The translations under genes and the position numbers were made by a program. A stretch of 64,000 nt of DNA, from assembly GCA_009731375.1 (NCBI GenBank), contig BJOX01000031.1:203837-267836 (forward strand), written 5' to 3'. The DNA comes from Paulinella micropora (lineage: Eukaryota > Cercozoa > Imbricatea > Euglyphida). Within the stretch, counting starts at the first letter, position 1. Each line of letters begins with the position of its first letter. The notes under the pieces were generated by a model. The model was given only the letters and a program-made list of their open reading frames with translations. It searched no databases and had not been told where the DNA came from. This document shows positions 11,862 through 22,684 of this stretch, piece after piece.

Positions 11862-12292
11862 ATCATTATACATTATATTATATTATATTATATTATATTA
11901 TATTATATTATATTATATTGTATTGTATTGTATTGTATTATATTATATTATGTTATGTTATATTATATTATATTATATTATATTATATTATATTATACTA
12001 TACTATTATCTAAAATTATATTATATTATATTATATTATATTATATTATATTATATTATATTGTATTATATTATATTATATTAGATTTTGTATATTATAT
12101 TATATTATATTATATTATTTTTTATATTTTTTATATTATATTATATTATATTGTATTATATTATATTATTATATTATATTATATTATATTTTATTATATT
12201 ATATTGTATTATATTATATTATATTATATTATATTATATTATATTATATTATATTATATTATATCATATTATATTATATCATATTATATTAT
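11862..12292. repeat. ATATT pentanucleotide satellite
   Basis: About 430 bp of TATTA/TATAT pentamer repeat has few interruptions (TATTG at 11917-11940, CTAAAATTA near 12010). It lies about 120 bp upstream of the FG-GAP gene start and may bear on that promoter region. Confidence 0.96.
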
Positions 12293-12412
12293 TTGTTGTG
12301 TATAGTTGACTACATTCATAGAATACATACATGCATTCATACATGCATTTGTACATATACGTACGAATTTATAGCTATGTGCATCCATAGACTCATATGC
12401 ACTAATATACAC

Positions 12413-14206
12413 ATGTATGACCTTCTAGCGGCGATGCTGGCATTTCTACCCGTGTTACTTCAAGGCAGCCTGGTTTCGGCCGGTGATTATAGCTGTCCTA
12501 GCTTCCCAGATTTTTATCTGCTAACCACGCCTTATACACCTGTGTTGTCTGCTGATAAGGATACAGCCTTGGTCGGCGGCTGTGGAGCAGGCGAGGTTTC
12601 GGTCTTCCGTTTCCAAACCCACTGGGCACTGAAATGCCTCGCTAATGTCTCCCAACCAGCCATACCGACAGGGTTTCAACGACGGGTTTGGATGCGCCGT
12701 CTCGGTGGATGGTGACACCATCGCGGTCGGGGCGTATTTAGAAGACTCTGGTTCCAAAAACACTTCGACCGAAACTGACGCGGCAGGCGCTGTCTACATC
12801 TACACGTGGAATGGTACGAAATGGGTGCTTCAAAGCAGGATCCGGGCCGACAATGCTAGGAGTTCGGACCATTTTGGCAAAGCGGTTGCTCTTAGCGGTA
12901 AGCGGGTACTGGTCGGCGCGCCTGGGGAAGCGTCCTGCTATGCCAACTCCAGCAGCAACAATAAATGTTCATCTGCCGGTGCCGCTTACATCTTTCGCTG
13001 CGACGGGCGCCAGGAGGCATACCTGAAAGCCCCAGATCCACAGCCTGGGGATAACTTTGGGGAGTCTGTCTCACTTGCAACATTGGCTGCCGTAGGAGCA
13101 CCCTTCAAAAATGCACTGAATAGTGGCTTTGCATACTGGTTTGAGAATGTCAATGGGAGCTGGGGCTTGCGTGAACAATTTGCAGGAGAGCTCTACGCAC
13201 CCTTGGGTACCTCGGTTTCCACAATTGGAAACACCCTGCTAGTTGGAGCACCAGGCTGTGCAACAGATAAATATGGAAAATACGAATCTTCATGCTTTAT
13301 GGGCATGGGCTATGTAATTGTGTTCAAACTAAACGGGAGTGACGGTGCGGCGGATCGCACAATTCTGCAAAAGAGGTCATTTCCTCCGCCATTCACTGGC
13401 TTTGGCGTCGACGTGGAGCTATCTCAGGTAGATGGGATTCTGCGAGCAAAGGTTGCGGTGAGGTCCATTGAGAGCCACTCGGTGTGTGTTTATGATCATG
13501 ATGCATCCAGTGGAGAATGGGTCCCACGAGTATATCTTCGGCCACCAGCTTCAAAATTGAGTTCTGCTGGTCGTATACTGGCTAGTGCAGGCAACACCAC
13601 GCTGGTGTCAACGAGCCAAGCAACGACTTATGGGTTCAACTTGGACTCCGTGCATGTATTTGATTCGTACATACCTGCTTGTGATCCGATCGCGACCCCC
13701 TGCAATCGCCTCTGCAAGGTTTCCCATAATTTTAGTAAGGCACTCTTTTGGATCCTCTATTCTCCCGTCGTGCTATTTCAATGCACGACGCTTTATATCC
13801 TATTCAGCTGCTTGTTTGACAAAGACAGGGATTTTAATATCTGCGAGGCCCTGGCTTACAATGTCGTCGGGTGTTTCATGCTCGAGGTGTTCGCCATCGC
13901 ACTGATTTTTATCATGGTTCTGGGCGCTGGGCTTGCGGCTTTGTTCCTGTGGTTGCTTTGGCTCTTGGCCATTCGGCTGTTTGAGCACATCGAAGACATC
14001 CTCGAGGAGAACAATTACCATGGAAGTGGCAGTTTGGGGAATTTCTTGCAGATCCTTCAGCTGTTGTCCCTTACATCGATGACAATTGCTTTCAAAGCGC
14101 TCAAGTTTCTTTACAATGTCTGCTTACTAAGCATTTCTTTCCACGTCGACTTGCACGAGTTTGGGGATTGGATGAGCCAGGCCCTCCAGCCGTTACATCT
14201 GGATCG
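12413..14206 (+). CDS. FG-GAP propeller / multi-TM membrane protein, exon 1 (one frameshift)
   Basis: ATG 12413 opens a good signal peptide (MLAFLPVLLQGSLVSA). The ectodomain has integrin-alpha-like FG-GAP repeats: DGFGCAVSVDGDTIAVGA, DHFGKAVALSGKRVLVGAPG, GDNFGESVSLATLAAVGAP, LGTSVSTIGNTLLVGAPG and FGVDVELS. It is Cys-containing, which suits a secreted fold. A one-base frame change near 12630-12665 joins the signal-peptide frame to the main frame. From about 13730 there are hydrophobic segments: FWILYSPVVLFQCTTLYILF, then FMLEVFAIALIFIMVLGAG with ALFLWLLWLLAI. Coding sense is lost at a CA/GAA repeat after about 14206. Two donors (GT at 14192 or 14207) are both phase 2, matching the acceptor of exon 2. 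A surface receptor or adhesion-like membrane protein is inferred; ligand unknown. Confidence 0.7.
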
Positions 14207-14244
14207 GTCACACAAACACACACACGCACACACACACACACACA

Positions 14245-14406
14245 CGAAGAAGAAGAAGAAGAAGAAGAAGAAGAAGAAGAAGAAGAAGAAGAAGAAGAAG
14301 AAGAAGAAGAAGAAGAAACAAGAAGAAGAAAAAACAAGAAGAAGAAGAAACAACAAGAAGAAGAAACAAGAAGAAGAAACAAGAAGAAGAAGAAGAAGAA
14401 GAAGAA

Positions 14407-14438
<32 letters not shown>

Positions 14439-14515
14439 AGAAGAAGAAACAAGAAAGAAGAGAAGAAGAAGAAGAAGAAGAAGAAGAAGAAGAAGAAGAA
14501 GAAGAAGAAGAAGAA

Positions 14516-14548
<33 letters not shown>

Positions 14549-14946
14549 AGAAGAAGATGAAGATGATGATGATGATGATGACGACGACGACGACGACGAA
14601 GAAGAAGAAGAAGAAGAAGAAGAAGAAGAAGAAGAAGAAGATGAAGAAGAAGAAGAAGAAGAAGAAGAAGAAGAAGAAGAAGAAGAAGAATCAAGAAGAA
14701 ACAAGAAGAAGAAGAAACAAGAAGAAGAAGAAACAAGAAGAAGAAGAAACAAGAAGAAGAAGAAACAAGAAGAAGAAGAAACAAGAAGAAGAAGAAACAA
14801 GAAGAAGAAGAAGAAGAAGAAGAAGAAGAAGAAGAAGAAGAAGAAGAAGAAGAAGAAGAAGAAGAAGAAGAAAGAAGAAAAAAGAAGAAAAAGAAGAAGA
14901 AGAAGAAGAAGAAGAAGAAGAAGAAGAAGAAGAAGAAGAAGAAGAA

Positions 14947-14999
<53 letters not shown>

Positions 15000-15258
15000 A
15001 AAAGAAAGAAAAAGAAAGAAAGAAAGAAAGAAGAAGAAGAAGAAGAAGAAGAAGAAGAAGAAGAAGAAGAAAATAAGAAAGAAGAAAAAAGAAGAAGAAA
15101 GAAGAAAGAAGAAAGAAAGAGAAAGAAGAAGAAAAAGAAGAAGAAGAAGAAGAAGAAAAAGAAAGAAGAAGAAAGAAGCAAGAAGAAGGATGACGACGAT
15201 GAAGAAAGAAGACGACGAAGAACAAAGAAGAAAAAGACAAAAAAGAAATAAGACGAAG
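14245..15258. repeat. GAA/GAAA/AAC trinucleotide array
   Basis: Purine-rich repeat with GAA units, GAAA runs (14519-14547, 14950-15030) and GAT/GAC units near 14557-14600. All long Lys/Arg/Glu frames here are repeat translations. Confidence 0.97.
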
Positions 15259-15260
15259 AA

Positions 15261-15481
15261 TAGTGCTTCTCTGTCAATGGCTGATGCATTTCTGCACATG
15301 CGCCTCCATCGTCTCACCCGTGAGGGGAGTACGAAGAATTGACGATAGGCTCTAATGACACCCCCGCAAGGGCAGTTCCAACTCCAGACGGACCGGTATG
15401 TTCAATGAAAATACTGGTGGCACCGACTGGAATCGAACTGGCGACAGGGCCCAGATGGTAGAACTTGACCACTGGGCTATC
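15261..15481 (-). mobile_element. tRNA-derived SINE, copy 1 (near full length)
   Basis: Read on the minus strand, the element begins GATAGCCCAGTGGTCAAG, which fits an RNA polymerase III A box. It continues to AGTTCGATTCC, a B box, then a tRNA-unrelated body, and ends AGAGAAGCACTA joined to a microsatellite. Seven further copies lie between 18441 and 20820, all on the same strand. The tail here joins TTC-type repeats. Confidence 0.8.
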
Positions 15482-15597
15482 AAAGACGAAGAATAAAGTA
15501 GAAGAAAGAAGAAAAAATAATAAGCAAGAATTATTAAAAAAAAAAGAAAGAAGCAAGAACCAAGAACCAAGAAGCAAGAAACGAGAAGAAAGAAGAA

Positions 15598-15769
15598 GAA
15601 AAAGAAACCTGAAAAAGAAGAAGAAGAAGAAGAAGAAGAAGAAGAAGAAGAAGAAGAAGAAGAAGAAGAAAACGAAGAAGAAGAAGAAGAAGAAGAAGAA
15701 GAAGAAGAAGAAGAAGAAGAAGAAGAAGAAGAAGAAGAAGCAGAAGTGGAGGAAGAAGAGGAAGAAGAG

Positions 15770-15801
<32 letters not shown>

Positions 15802-16111
15802 AGAAGAAGAAGAAGAAGAAGGAGAAGAAGAAGGAGAAGAAGGAGAAGAAGGAGAAGAAGGAGAAGAAGAAGAAGAAGAAGAAGAAGAAGAAGAAGAAGA
15901 AGAAGAAGAAGAAGAAGAAGAAGAAGAAGAAGAAGAAGAAGAAGAAGAAGAAGAAAAAGAAGAAGAAGAAGAAGAAGAAGAAGAAGAAGAAGAAGAAGAA
16001 GAAGAAGAAGAAAACGAAGAAGAAGAAGAAGAAGAAGAAGAAGAAGAAGAAGAAGAAGAAGAAGAAGAAGAAGAAGAAGAAGCAGAAGTGGAGGAAGAAG
16101 AGGAAGAAGAG

Positions 16112-16143
<32 letters not shown>

Positions 16144-16272
16144 AGAAGAAGAAGAAGAAGAAGGAGAAGAAGAAGGAGAAGAAGGAGAAGAAGGAGAAGA
16201 AGGAGAAGAAGAAGAAGAAGAAGAAGAAGAAGAAGAAGAAGAAGAAGAAGAAGAAGAAGAAGAAGAAGAAGA
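15598..16272. repeat. GAA array with a 342 bp higher-order duplication
   Basis: The irregular marks AAAACG (15669 and 16011) and GCAGAAGTGGAGG (15740 and 16082) recur at exactly 342 bp. The run of GGAGAA interruptions follows each. A whole segment of the array was therefore duplicated, not merely extended by slippage. Confidence 0.9.
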
Positions 16273-16485
16273 ACGACAGACAGACAGGACAGACAGACAG
16301 GACAGACAGACAGGACAGACAGACAGGACAGACAGGAAGGACAGACAGGAAGGACAGACAGGAAGGACAGACAGACAGGACAGAAAGACAGGACAGACAG
16401 ATAGACAGACAGGACAGACAGACAGGACAGGACAGACAGACAGACAGACAGACAGGACAGACAGGACAGCCAGGACAGGACAGAA
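16273..16485. repeat. GACAG/GGACAGACA minisatellite
   Basis: About 210 bp of GACAGACAGGACA-type repeats with GGAAGGACAG variants interrupts the GAA array. Confidence 0.95.
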
Positions 16486-18375
16486 GAAGAAGACTAGAAG
16501 AAGAAGAAGAAGAAGAAGAAGAAGAAGAAGAAGAAGAAGAAGAAGAAGAAGAAGAAGAAGAAGAAGCAAGAAGAAGAAGAAGAAGAAGAAGAAGAAGAAG
16601 AAGAAGAAGAAGAAGAAGAAGAAGAAAGAATAAAAAAGAAGAAGGAAGAAGAAGAAGAAGAAGAAGAAGAAGAAGAAGAAGAAGAAGAAGAAGAAGCAGA
16701 AGAAGAAGAAGCAGAAGAAGAAGAAGAAGAAGAAGAAGAAGAAGCAGCAGCAGAAGAAGAAGAAGAAGAAGAAGAAGGAGAAGAAGAAGAAGAAGAAGAA
16801 GAAGAAGAAGAAGAAGAAGAAGAAGAAGAAGAAGGAGAAGGAGAAGGAGGAGAAGAAGAAGAAGAAGAAGAAGAAGAAGAAGAAGGAGGAGGAGGAGGAG
16901 GAGGAGAAGAAGAAGAAGAAGAAGAAGAAGAAGAAGAAGAAGAAGAAGGAGAAAAGAAGAAGAAAAGAAGAAGAAGAAGAAGAAGAAGGAGAAGGAGAAG
17001 AAGGAGGAGGAGGAGGAGGAGAAGAAGAAGAAGAAGAAGAAGAAGAAGAAAAGAAGAAGAAGAAGAAGAAGAAGAAAGAAGGAAGAAGAAGAAGAAAGAA
17101 GGAAGAAGAAGAAGAAGAAGAAGAAGAAGCAGCAGCAGCAGAAGCAGCAGCAGCAGAAGAAGAAGAAGAAGAAGAAGAAGAAGAAGAAGAAGAAGAAGAA
17201 GAAGAAGAAGAAGAAGAAGAAGAAGAAGAAGAAGAAGAAGAAGAAGAAGAAGAAGAAGAAGAAGAAGAAGAAGATGATGAAGATGAAGAAGTAGGAAAAC
17301 CCAGAAAGAAGAAGAAAAAAGGAAAAAAGAGGAAGAAGAAAGAAGAAAGAAAGCAAGACAAGAAGGAAAGAAGAGAAGAAAGAAAGACATCAAGAAGGAA
17401 AGAAAAGAAGAAAGGAAGAAAGAAAAAAGAACAAAAAAGAAAGTAAGTAAAAAAGAAGAAAAAGAAAAAAAAAGGAAGACGTCGACTCTTGAAGGAAGGA
17501 AGAAAGAAATAGGAAGGAAGAAGGAAAAATAAGAAGGAAAAAAAAGAAAGAATAAGAAGATGGAAAGAGGAACGAGGAAGAAGAAGAAGAAGAAGAAGAA
17601 GAAGAAGAAGAAGAAGAAGGAGAAGGAGAAGGAGAAGAAGAAGGAGAAGGAGAAGAAGAAGAAGAAGAGAAGAAGAGAAGAAGAAGAAGAAGAAGAAGAA
17701 GGAGGAGAAGGTGAAGGTGAAGGAGAAGGAGAAGAAGAAGAAGAAGAAGAAGAAGAAGGAGGAGGAGGAGGAGGAGGAGGAAGAGGAGGAGGAGAGGAAG
17801 AAGGAGAAAAAGAAAAAGAAGAAGAATAATAATAAGAAGAAGCAGAACAACAACAACAACAACAACAAGCAGCAGGAGAAGAAACAGAAGAAAACAAGAA
17901 AACAAGAAAACAAGAGAAGAAGAAGAAGAAGAAGAAGAAGAAGAAGAAAAGAAAAGAAGAAAAGAAGAAGAAAGAAGGACAAAGAAGGAGAAAGAAGAAG
18001 AAAGAAGAAGAAGAAGAAGAAGAAGAAGAAGAAGAAGAAAGAAAAAGAAGAAAAGAAGAGAAGAAGAGAAGAAGAAAAGAAGAAGAAAGAAGAAGAAAGA
18101 AGAAGAAAAGAAGAAAAGAAGAAGAAAGAAGGACAAAGAAGAAGAAAGAAGAAGAAGACGAAGAAGAAGAAGAAGAAGAAGAAGAAGAAGAAGAAGAAGA
18201 AGAAGAAGAAGAAGAAGAAGAAGAAGAAAAGACGACGAAGAATAAAAAACGACCGACGAGGAAGAAATACGACGAAGAAGAAACACGCGAAGAAAAGTAA
18301 GAAGAAAAAAAAGGTGAAGAAAAAAGACGAACAAGAACAAGGACAAAGAAGACAGAAAAAAGAAGGCAGAAGAGG

Positions 18376-18378
<3 letters not shown>
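16486..18378. repeat. GAA/GGA/GCA purine array
   Basis: About 1.9 kb of GAA-dominated repeat has GGA, GCA and AAAG interruptions and an ACAACA block near 17847. It continues the same sense-strand purine tract. There is no coding content. Confidence 0.96.
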
Positions 18379-18431
<53 letters not shown>

Positions 18432-18440
18432 TAATTATAA

Positions 18441-18560
18441 TAGTGCTTCTCAGTCAATGGCGAATGCATTTCTGCACATGTGCCTCCATCGTCTCACCCG
18501 CGAGGGGAGTACGAAGATTTGACGATAGGCTCTACTGACACCCCCGCAAGGCAGCTCCAA
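18441..18560 (-). mobile_element. tRNA-derived SINE, copy 2 (5'-truncated)
   Basis: This keeps the 3' body only, from AGAGAAGCACTA-like sequence back to about GGAGCTGCC, and lacks the A and B boxes. It differs from other copies at several bases (CAGTCAATGGCGAATG). It is flanked by AAT repeats on both sides. Confidence 0.8.
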
Positions 18561-18575
18561 GCAATAATAATAATA

Positions 18576-18616
<41 letters not shown>

Positions 18617-18621
18617 AATAA

Positions 18622-18876
18622 TAGTGCTTCTCTGTCAATGGCTGATGCATTTCTGCACATGCGCCTCCATCGTCTCACCCGTGAGGGGAGTACGAAGAAT
18701 TGACGATANNNNNNNNNNNNNNNNNNNNNNNNNNNNNNNNNNNNNNNNNNNNNNNNNNNNNNNNNNNNNNNNNNNNNNNNNNNNNNNNNNNNNNNNNNNN
18801 NNNNNNNNNNNNNNNNNNNNNNNNNNNNNNNNNNNNNCAGATGGTAGAACTTGACCACTGGGCTATCACGGTGTCC
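18622..18876 (-). mobile_element. tRNA-derived SINE, copy 3 (interrupted by gap 18709-18837)
   Basis: The 3' body is at 18622-18708 and the tRNA-like head at 18838-18876 (minus-strand start GGACACCGTGATAGCCCAGT). The gap covers the middle, including the B box. Spacing fits a single full-length copy. Confidence 0.75.
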
Positions 18877-18971
18877 AATAATACTAATAATAATAATAAT
18901 AATAGTAATAATAGTAATAATAGTAATAATAGTGATAATAGTAATAATAGTAATAATAATAGTAATAATTA

Positions 18972-19086
18972 TAGTGCTTCTCTGTCAATGGCTGATGCAT
19001 TTCTGCACATGCGCCTCCATCGTCTCACCCGTGAGGGGAGTACGAAGAATTGACGATAGGCTCTAATGACACCCCCGCAAGGGCAG
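18972..19086 (-). mobile_element. tRNA-derived SINE, copy 4 (cut by gap 19087-19096)
   Basis: The 3' body is intact to CTGCCCTTGCGGGGGTGTCA, then a 10 bp gap leads into an AAT array. The head is not present after the gap, so it is missing or truncated. Confidence 0.75.
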
Positions 19087-19097
19087 NNNNNNNNNNT

Positions 19098-19173
<76 letters not shown>

Positions 19174-19226
19174 CATAATCATAATCATAATCATAATAAT
19201 AGTAATAATAATAATAATAATAATAA

Positions 19227-19313
19227 TAGTGCTTCTCTGTCAATGGCTGATGCATTTCTGCACATGCGCCTCCATCGTCTCACCCGTGAGGGGAGTACGA
19301 AGAATTGACGATA
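19227..19313 (-). mobile_element. tRNA-derived SINE, copy 5 (cut by gap 19314-19447)
   Basis: Only the 3' body is sequenced before the gap. The flanks are AAT repeats, as for the other copies. Confidence 0.75.
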
Positions 19314-19506
19314 NNNNNNNNNNNNNNNNNNNNNNNNNNNNNNNNNNNNNNNNNNNNNNNNNNNNNNNNNNNNNNNNNNNNNNNNNNNNNNNNNNNNNNN
19401 NNNNNNNNNNNNNNNNNNNNNNNNNNNNNNNNNNNNNNNNNNNNNNNAATAATAATAATAATAATAATAATAATCATAATAATAGTACTGATAATTATAG
19501 TGATAA

Positions 19507-19739
19507 TAGTGCTTCTCTGTCAATGGCTGATGCATTTCTGCACATGCGCCTCCATCGTCTCACCCGTGAGGGGAGTACGAAGAATTGACGATAAGCTCTA
19601 ATGACACCCCCGCAAGGGCAGTTCCAACACTTCCAGACGGGCCGGTATGTTCAATGAAAATACTGGTGGCACCGACGGGAATCGAACTGGCGACAGGGCC
19701 CAGATGGTAGAACTTGACCACTGGGCTATCACGGTGTCC
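19507..19739 (-). mobile_element. tRNA-derived SINE, copy 6 (best full-length reference)
   Basis: This is the complete 233 bp copy. On the minus strand it starts GGACACCGTGATAGCC. The A box TAGCCCAGTGGTCAAG lies at 19728-19713, the B box AGTTCGATTCC at 19688-19678, and the body ends AGAAGCACTA joined to TTA repeats. The tRNA-like part includes CGTCGGTGCC after the B box, like a T-arm and acceptor. It is the copy to use as a query for the family. Confidence 0.85.
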
Positions 19740-19740
19740 T

Positions 19741-19776
19741 ATAGTGATAATAATAATAATAATAATAATAATAATC

Positions 19777-19824
<48 letters not shown>

Positions 19825-19855
19825 GTAATAATAATAGTAATAATAGTAATAATGT
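19741..19855. repeat. AAT trinucleotide array (one of several in 18379-20904)
   Basis: AAT units with occasional AGT separate the SINE copies. Equivalent arrays lie at 18379-18440, 18563-18621, 18877-18971, 19097-19226, 19448-19506, 20597-20625 and 20821-20904. Confidence 0.95.
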
Positions 19856-19995
19856 ATCTCCTGCCAATTGCTGAGCCAAAAGGCCATGTGCATCCAGTCC
19901 TCCATTCCATAAGGTAAGTCTCCACACCAATCGGTGGAATAAAGGAAGTGACGGCATAGAACATTACTCTAGGAGCTTTATACCAATCAGCCCAT
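19856..19995 (-). mobile_element. Possible second SINE-like fragment
   Basis: A 140 bp unique piece is embedded between AAT repeat and a gap. Read on the minus strand it ends with TTTTGGCTCAGCAATTGG, which resembles an A box, but no B box is visible. It is unlike the SINE family around it, and its identity is uncertain. Confidence 0.25.
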
Positions 19996-20551
19996 NNNNN
20001 NNNNNNNNNNNNNNNNNNNNNNNNNNNNNNNNNNNNNNNNNNNNNNNNNNNNNNNNNNNNNNNNNNNNNNNNNNNNNNNNNNNNNNNNNNNNNNNNNNNN
20101 NNNNNNNNNNNNNNNNNNNNNNNNNNNNNNNNNNNNNNNNNNNNNNNNNNNNNNNNNNNNNNNNNNNNNNNNNNNNNNNNNNNNNNNNNNNNNNNNNNNN
20201 NNNNNNNNNNNNNNNNNNNNNNNNNNNNNNNNNNNNNNNNNNNNNNNNNNNNNNNNNNNNNNNNNNNNNNNNNNNNNNNNNNNNNNNNNNNNNNNNNNNN
20301 NNNNNNNNNNNNNNNNNNNNNNNNNNNNNNNNNNNNNNNNNNNNNNNNNNNNNNNNNNNNNNNNNNNNNNNNNNNNNNNNNNNNNNNNNNNNNNNNNNNN
20401 NNNNNNNNNNNNNNNNNNNNNNNNNNNNNNNNNNNNNNNNNNNNNNNNNNNNNNNNNNNNNNNNNNNNNNNNNNNNNNNNNNNNNNNNNNNNNNNNNNNN
20501 NNNNNNNNNNNNNNNNNNNNNNNNNNNNNNNNNNNNNNNNNNNNNNNNNNN
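19996..20551. other. Assembly gap (556 N)
   Basis: The gap lies inside the SINE array. SINE head sequence appears immediately after it, so it probably holds more SINE and AAT copies. Confidence 0.99.
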
Positions 20552-20596
20552 AGGGCCCAGATGGTAGAACTTGACCACTGGGCTATCACGGTGTCC
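20552..20596 (-). mobile_element. tRNA-derived SINE, copy 7 (head only)
   Basis: The A-box region and 5' end are present beside the gap. The rest lies within the N run. Confidence 0.7.
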
Positions 20597-20625
<29 letters not shown>

Positions 20626-20627
<2 letters not shown>

Positions 20628-20820
20628 GTGCTTCTCTGTCAATGGCTGATGCAAATCTGTACATGCGCCTCCATCATCTCACCCGTGAGGGGAGTACGAA
20701 GAATTGACGATAGGCTCTAATGACACCCCCGCACGGGCAGTTCCAACACTTCCAGACGGACCGGTATGTTCAATGAAGATACTGGTGGCACCGACGGGAA
20801 TCGAACTGGCGACAGGGCCC
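20626..20820 (-). mobile_element. tRNA-derived SINE, copy 8 (5'-truncated upstream of the B box)
   Basis: Body and B box are present. The copy stops at GGGCCCTGTCG on the minus strand, and AAT repeat takes the place of the A-box head. Point differences (GCAAATCTGTACATG) mark it as a separate insertion. Confidence 0.8.
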
Positions 20821-20906
<86 letters not shown>

Positions 20907-20926
20907 GAAAGAACTTAGACGAAAAA

Positions 20927-21300
20927 GAATTCTTCTTCTTCTTCTTCTTCTTCTTCTTCTTCTTCTTCTTCTTCTTCTTCTTCTTCTTCTCCTCCTCCTC
21001 CTCCTCCTCCTCCTCTTCTTCTTCTTCTTCTTCTTCTATCTTGCTTTCTTGCTTTCTTGCTTTCTTGCTGTCTTGCTTCCTTTGTTTTCTTCTCTCTCTC
21101 TCTCTCTCTCCGTCTTTCTTTTGTTCTCTTGTTTTTTCTTTTTCATCTTCTTGTTTCTCTCTCTTTCATTTTTCTTTTTTTTCTCTTTCATCTTTCTCTT
21201 TCCCTTTTTTCCTCCTCCTTCTTTTCCTCCTCCTCCTCCTCCTTCTTCTTCTTCTTCTTCTTCTTCTTCTTTTTCTTCTTCTTCTTCAAATTCCTCCTTT
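20927..21300. repeat. TTC/CTC pyrimidine array near the intron 3' end
   Basis: TTCTTC, TCC and CTTTCTTG units are the complement of the upstream GAA arrays. They lie on the same strand of the same intron, so the pre-mRNA could pair GAA with UUC. CT dinucleotides and TTCTT blocks follow to 21290. Confidence 0.95.
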
Positions 21301-21661
21301 ATTTGTTTGTTTTGTTTTTGTTTTGTTTGATTTACGTTTTGCGCGCGTTGCAGGCTCGCGCATCTAATTGCTTCCTGGGTTTTTACTATCAGAGAAGTCA
21401 TATACAAAACTTTTCATCTGGAATTCTGGATAGATTGGTACACAAAGCATCTATGCTTACCATAGCCCCTTCATGCGCATTCTTGTGCTCTATACGCGTA
21501 CGTGCGTGTGCGTGTACGTGTATGTTTGCGTATTTGTGTGTGTGTGTGCGTTGTGTGTTGTGTGATTGTGTGCATGTACATGTATATGGTCAGTATGTGG
21601 TGTGTGTGTGTGTGTGTGTATTTGTCCGTGTGTGCGTGTGTGTTTTTCAACTGGATGGCAG

Positions 21662-22684
21662 GAGCTGCGGTGGCTCGGCGGCTGTCCTGACCAGCGGTTT
21701 CATTCTGACTGGGTTAATTCTCATGGGGCCTATTCTGCTTTCCGACACGTTGGTGCAACTTAATCACAGGATGCAAGCCCTTGCGGACAGGCTCAAGGCC
21801 AAAAAGCTGCAGCTCACGTTCAAATCGTTGCTCATGGCGATAGCGTTGGCCGGTATCAAGGCGTTTGTGCGGATGATGATGGATGCGGTTACAATTATCA
21901 TGTCGCAAGGTGTCCTTAGCGCGCTTTTTCCTGAAGGCACGCCTTGTTCTTGGCAAGACGGTTGGGTGTTACTCCTCGGGAAAGTCTTTTTATGGATATT
22001 GGTCGTGATCATATTCATAGCCCTGCTGTTTCTACTGAATAGTCAAGGTTCGGACTACTTCGAAAGAGAGTTTGGAACTTCTAGCACCAGTGCGAGCACG
22101 AGGCCACTCTTGAATCCTGTGGTACTCTGCAGCTCTCCTTGCATTCCCACAATTTTGGGGTGTACTTTGACTGCCGTGACTGCAATGTGGAAGCTTATCG
22201 CATCGAGGAGCGCACCCCTGAAGGCAATCGACATAAAGACACCATCACCCAGAATGCAGTCACGATTGGGATTATATGGCAGCTCGTGCCCTTCATTGGT
22301 TTTACCATCAGCAAAGTACAAGAATACCTAAACGAGTCTCCCGTCTTGTACTGCGGGAAGCGGCTTCACCTTCCGCAGCACGAATCGTGCCGCGGCGCAA
22401 GCTTAGCTTGGGTCCATGGGCTTTGCAGCCTGGGGCAAGTCGTCATGATGATCCTGGTGCTCTTTACCGCATTCGATTCGCTCAAGTACGTTTTCATTCT
22501 AGCAGGCATGGCGTGTGTGATTCCTTCTGAGATCGGCAATTTTATCAATCAGGCCCTGGAAAGTCAGCTGTTTTGTAATCAACTGAAAATTGCACCCGTG
22601 CACTTAGACAACTTGAAAGTGACCAGCACACCGACCAGCCCATCGGATGGTACCAATGCGGAAGTGACCACAATCAATCCCTAA
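21662..22684 (+). CDS. FG-GAP / multi-TM membrane protein, exon 2 (one frameshift)
   Basis: After the acceptor at 21661 the frame reads SCGGSAAVLTSGFILTG. There are hydrophobic segments near 21700-21745, the helix-prone HRMQALADRLKAKKLQ, and the strong membrane segment VFLWILVVIIFIALLFLL. A one-base shift occurs near 22155 at TTTTGGGG. The second frame then gives FGVYFDCRDCNVEAYRIEE, further membrane segments (IIWQLVPFIGFTI, LGQVVMMILVLFTAF, YVFILAGMACVI), a hydrophilic tail and TAA at 22682. Phase and membrane character tie it to exon 1. The complete protein would have one signal peptide, an FG-GAP ectodomain and roughly eight membrane segments. It does not match a family I can name. Confidence 0.6.

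Larger units (their letters stand above)
14192..21661 (+). other. 7.45 kb intron of the FG-GAP gene, filled with repeats
   Basis: The donor is GT at 14192 or 14207. The acceptor is a pyrimidine-rich stretch ending GATGGCAG at 21661. The intron contains about 4 kb of GAA arrays, a GACAG minisatellite, an antisense SINE array with several N gaps, and a terminal TTC array. Intron status is inferred from reading-phase agreement and from hydrophobic membrane-protein sequence on both sides. No transcript is available. Confidence 0.6.

Noticed and set aside
14168-18538. Poly-Lys/Arg/Glu and poly-Leu/Phe/Ser frames up to 876 codons
   Set aside because: They are translations of GAA/TTC arrays and overlap on both strands and all phases.
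19507-19739. A functional tRNA gene on the minus strand
   Set aside because: A and B boxes are present, but no complete cloverleaf is evident, and the same sequence recurs with a shared non-tRNA body, so it is a SINE.
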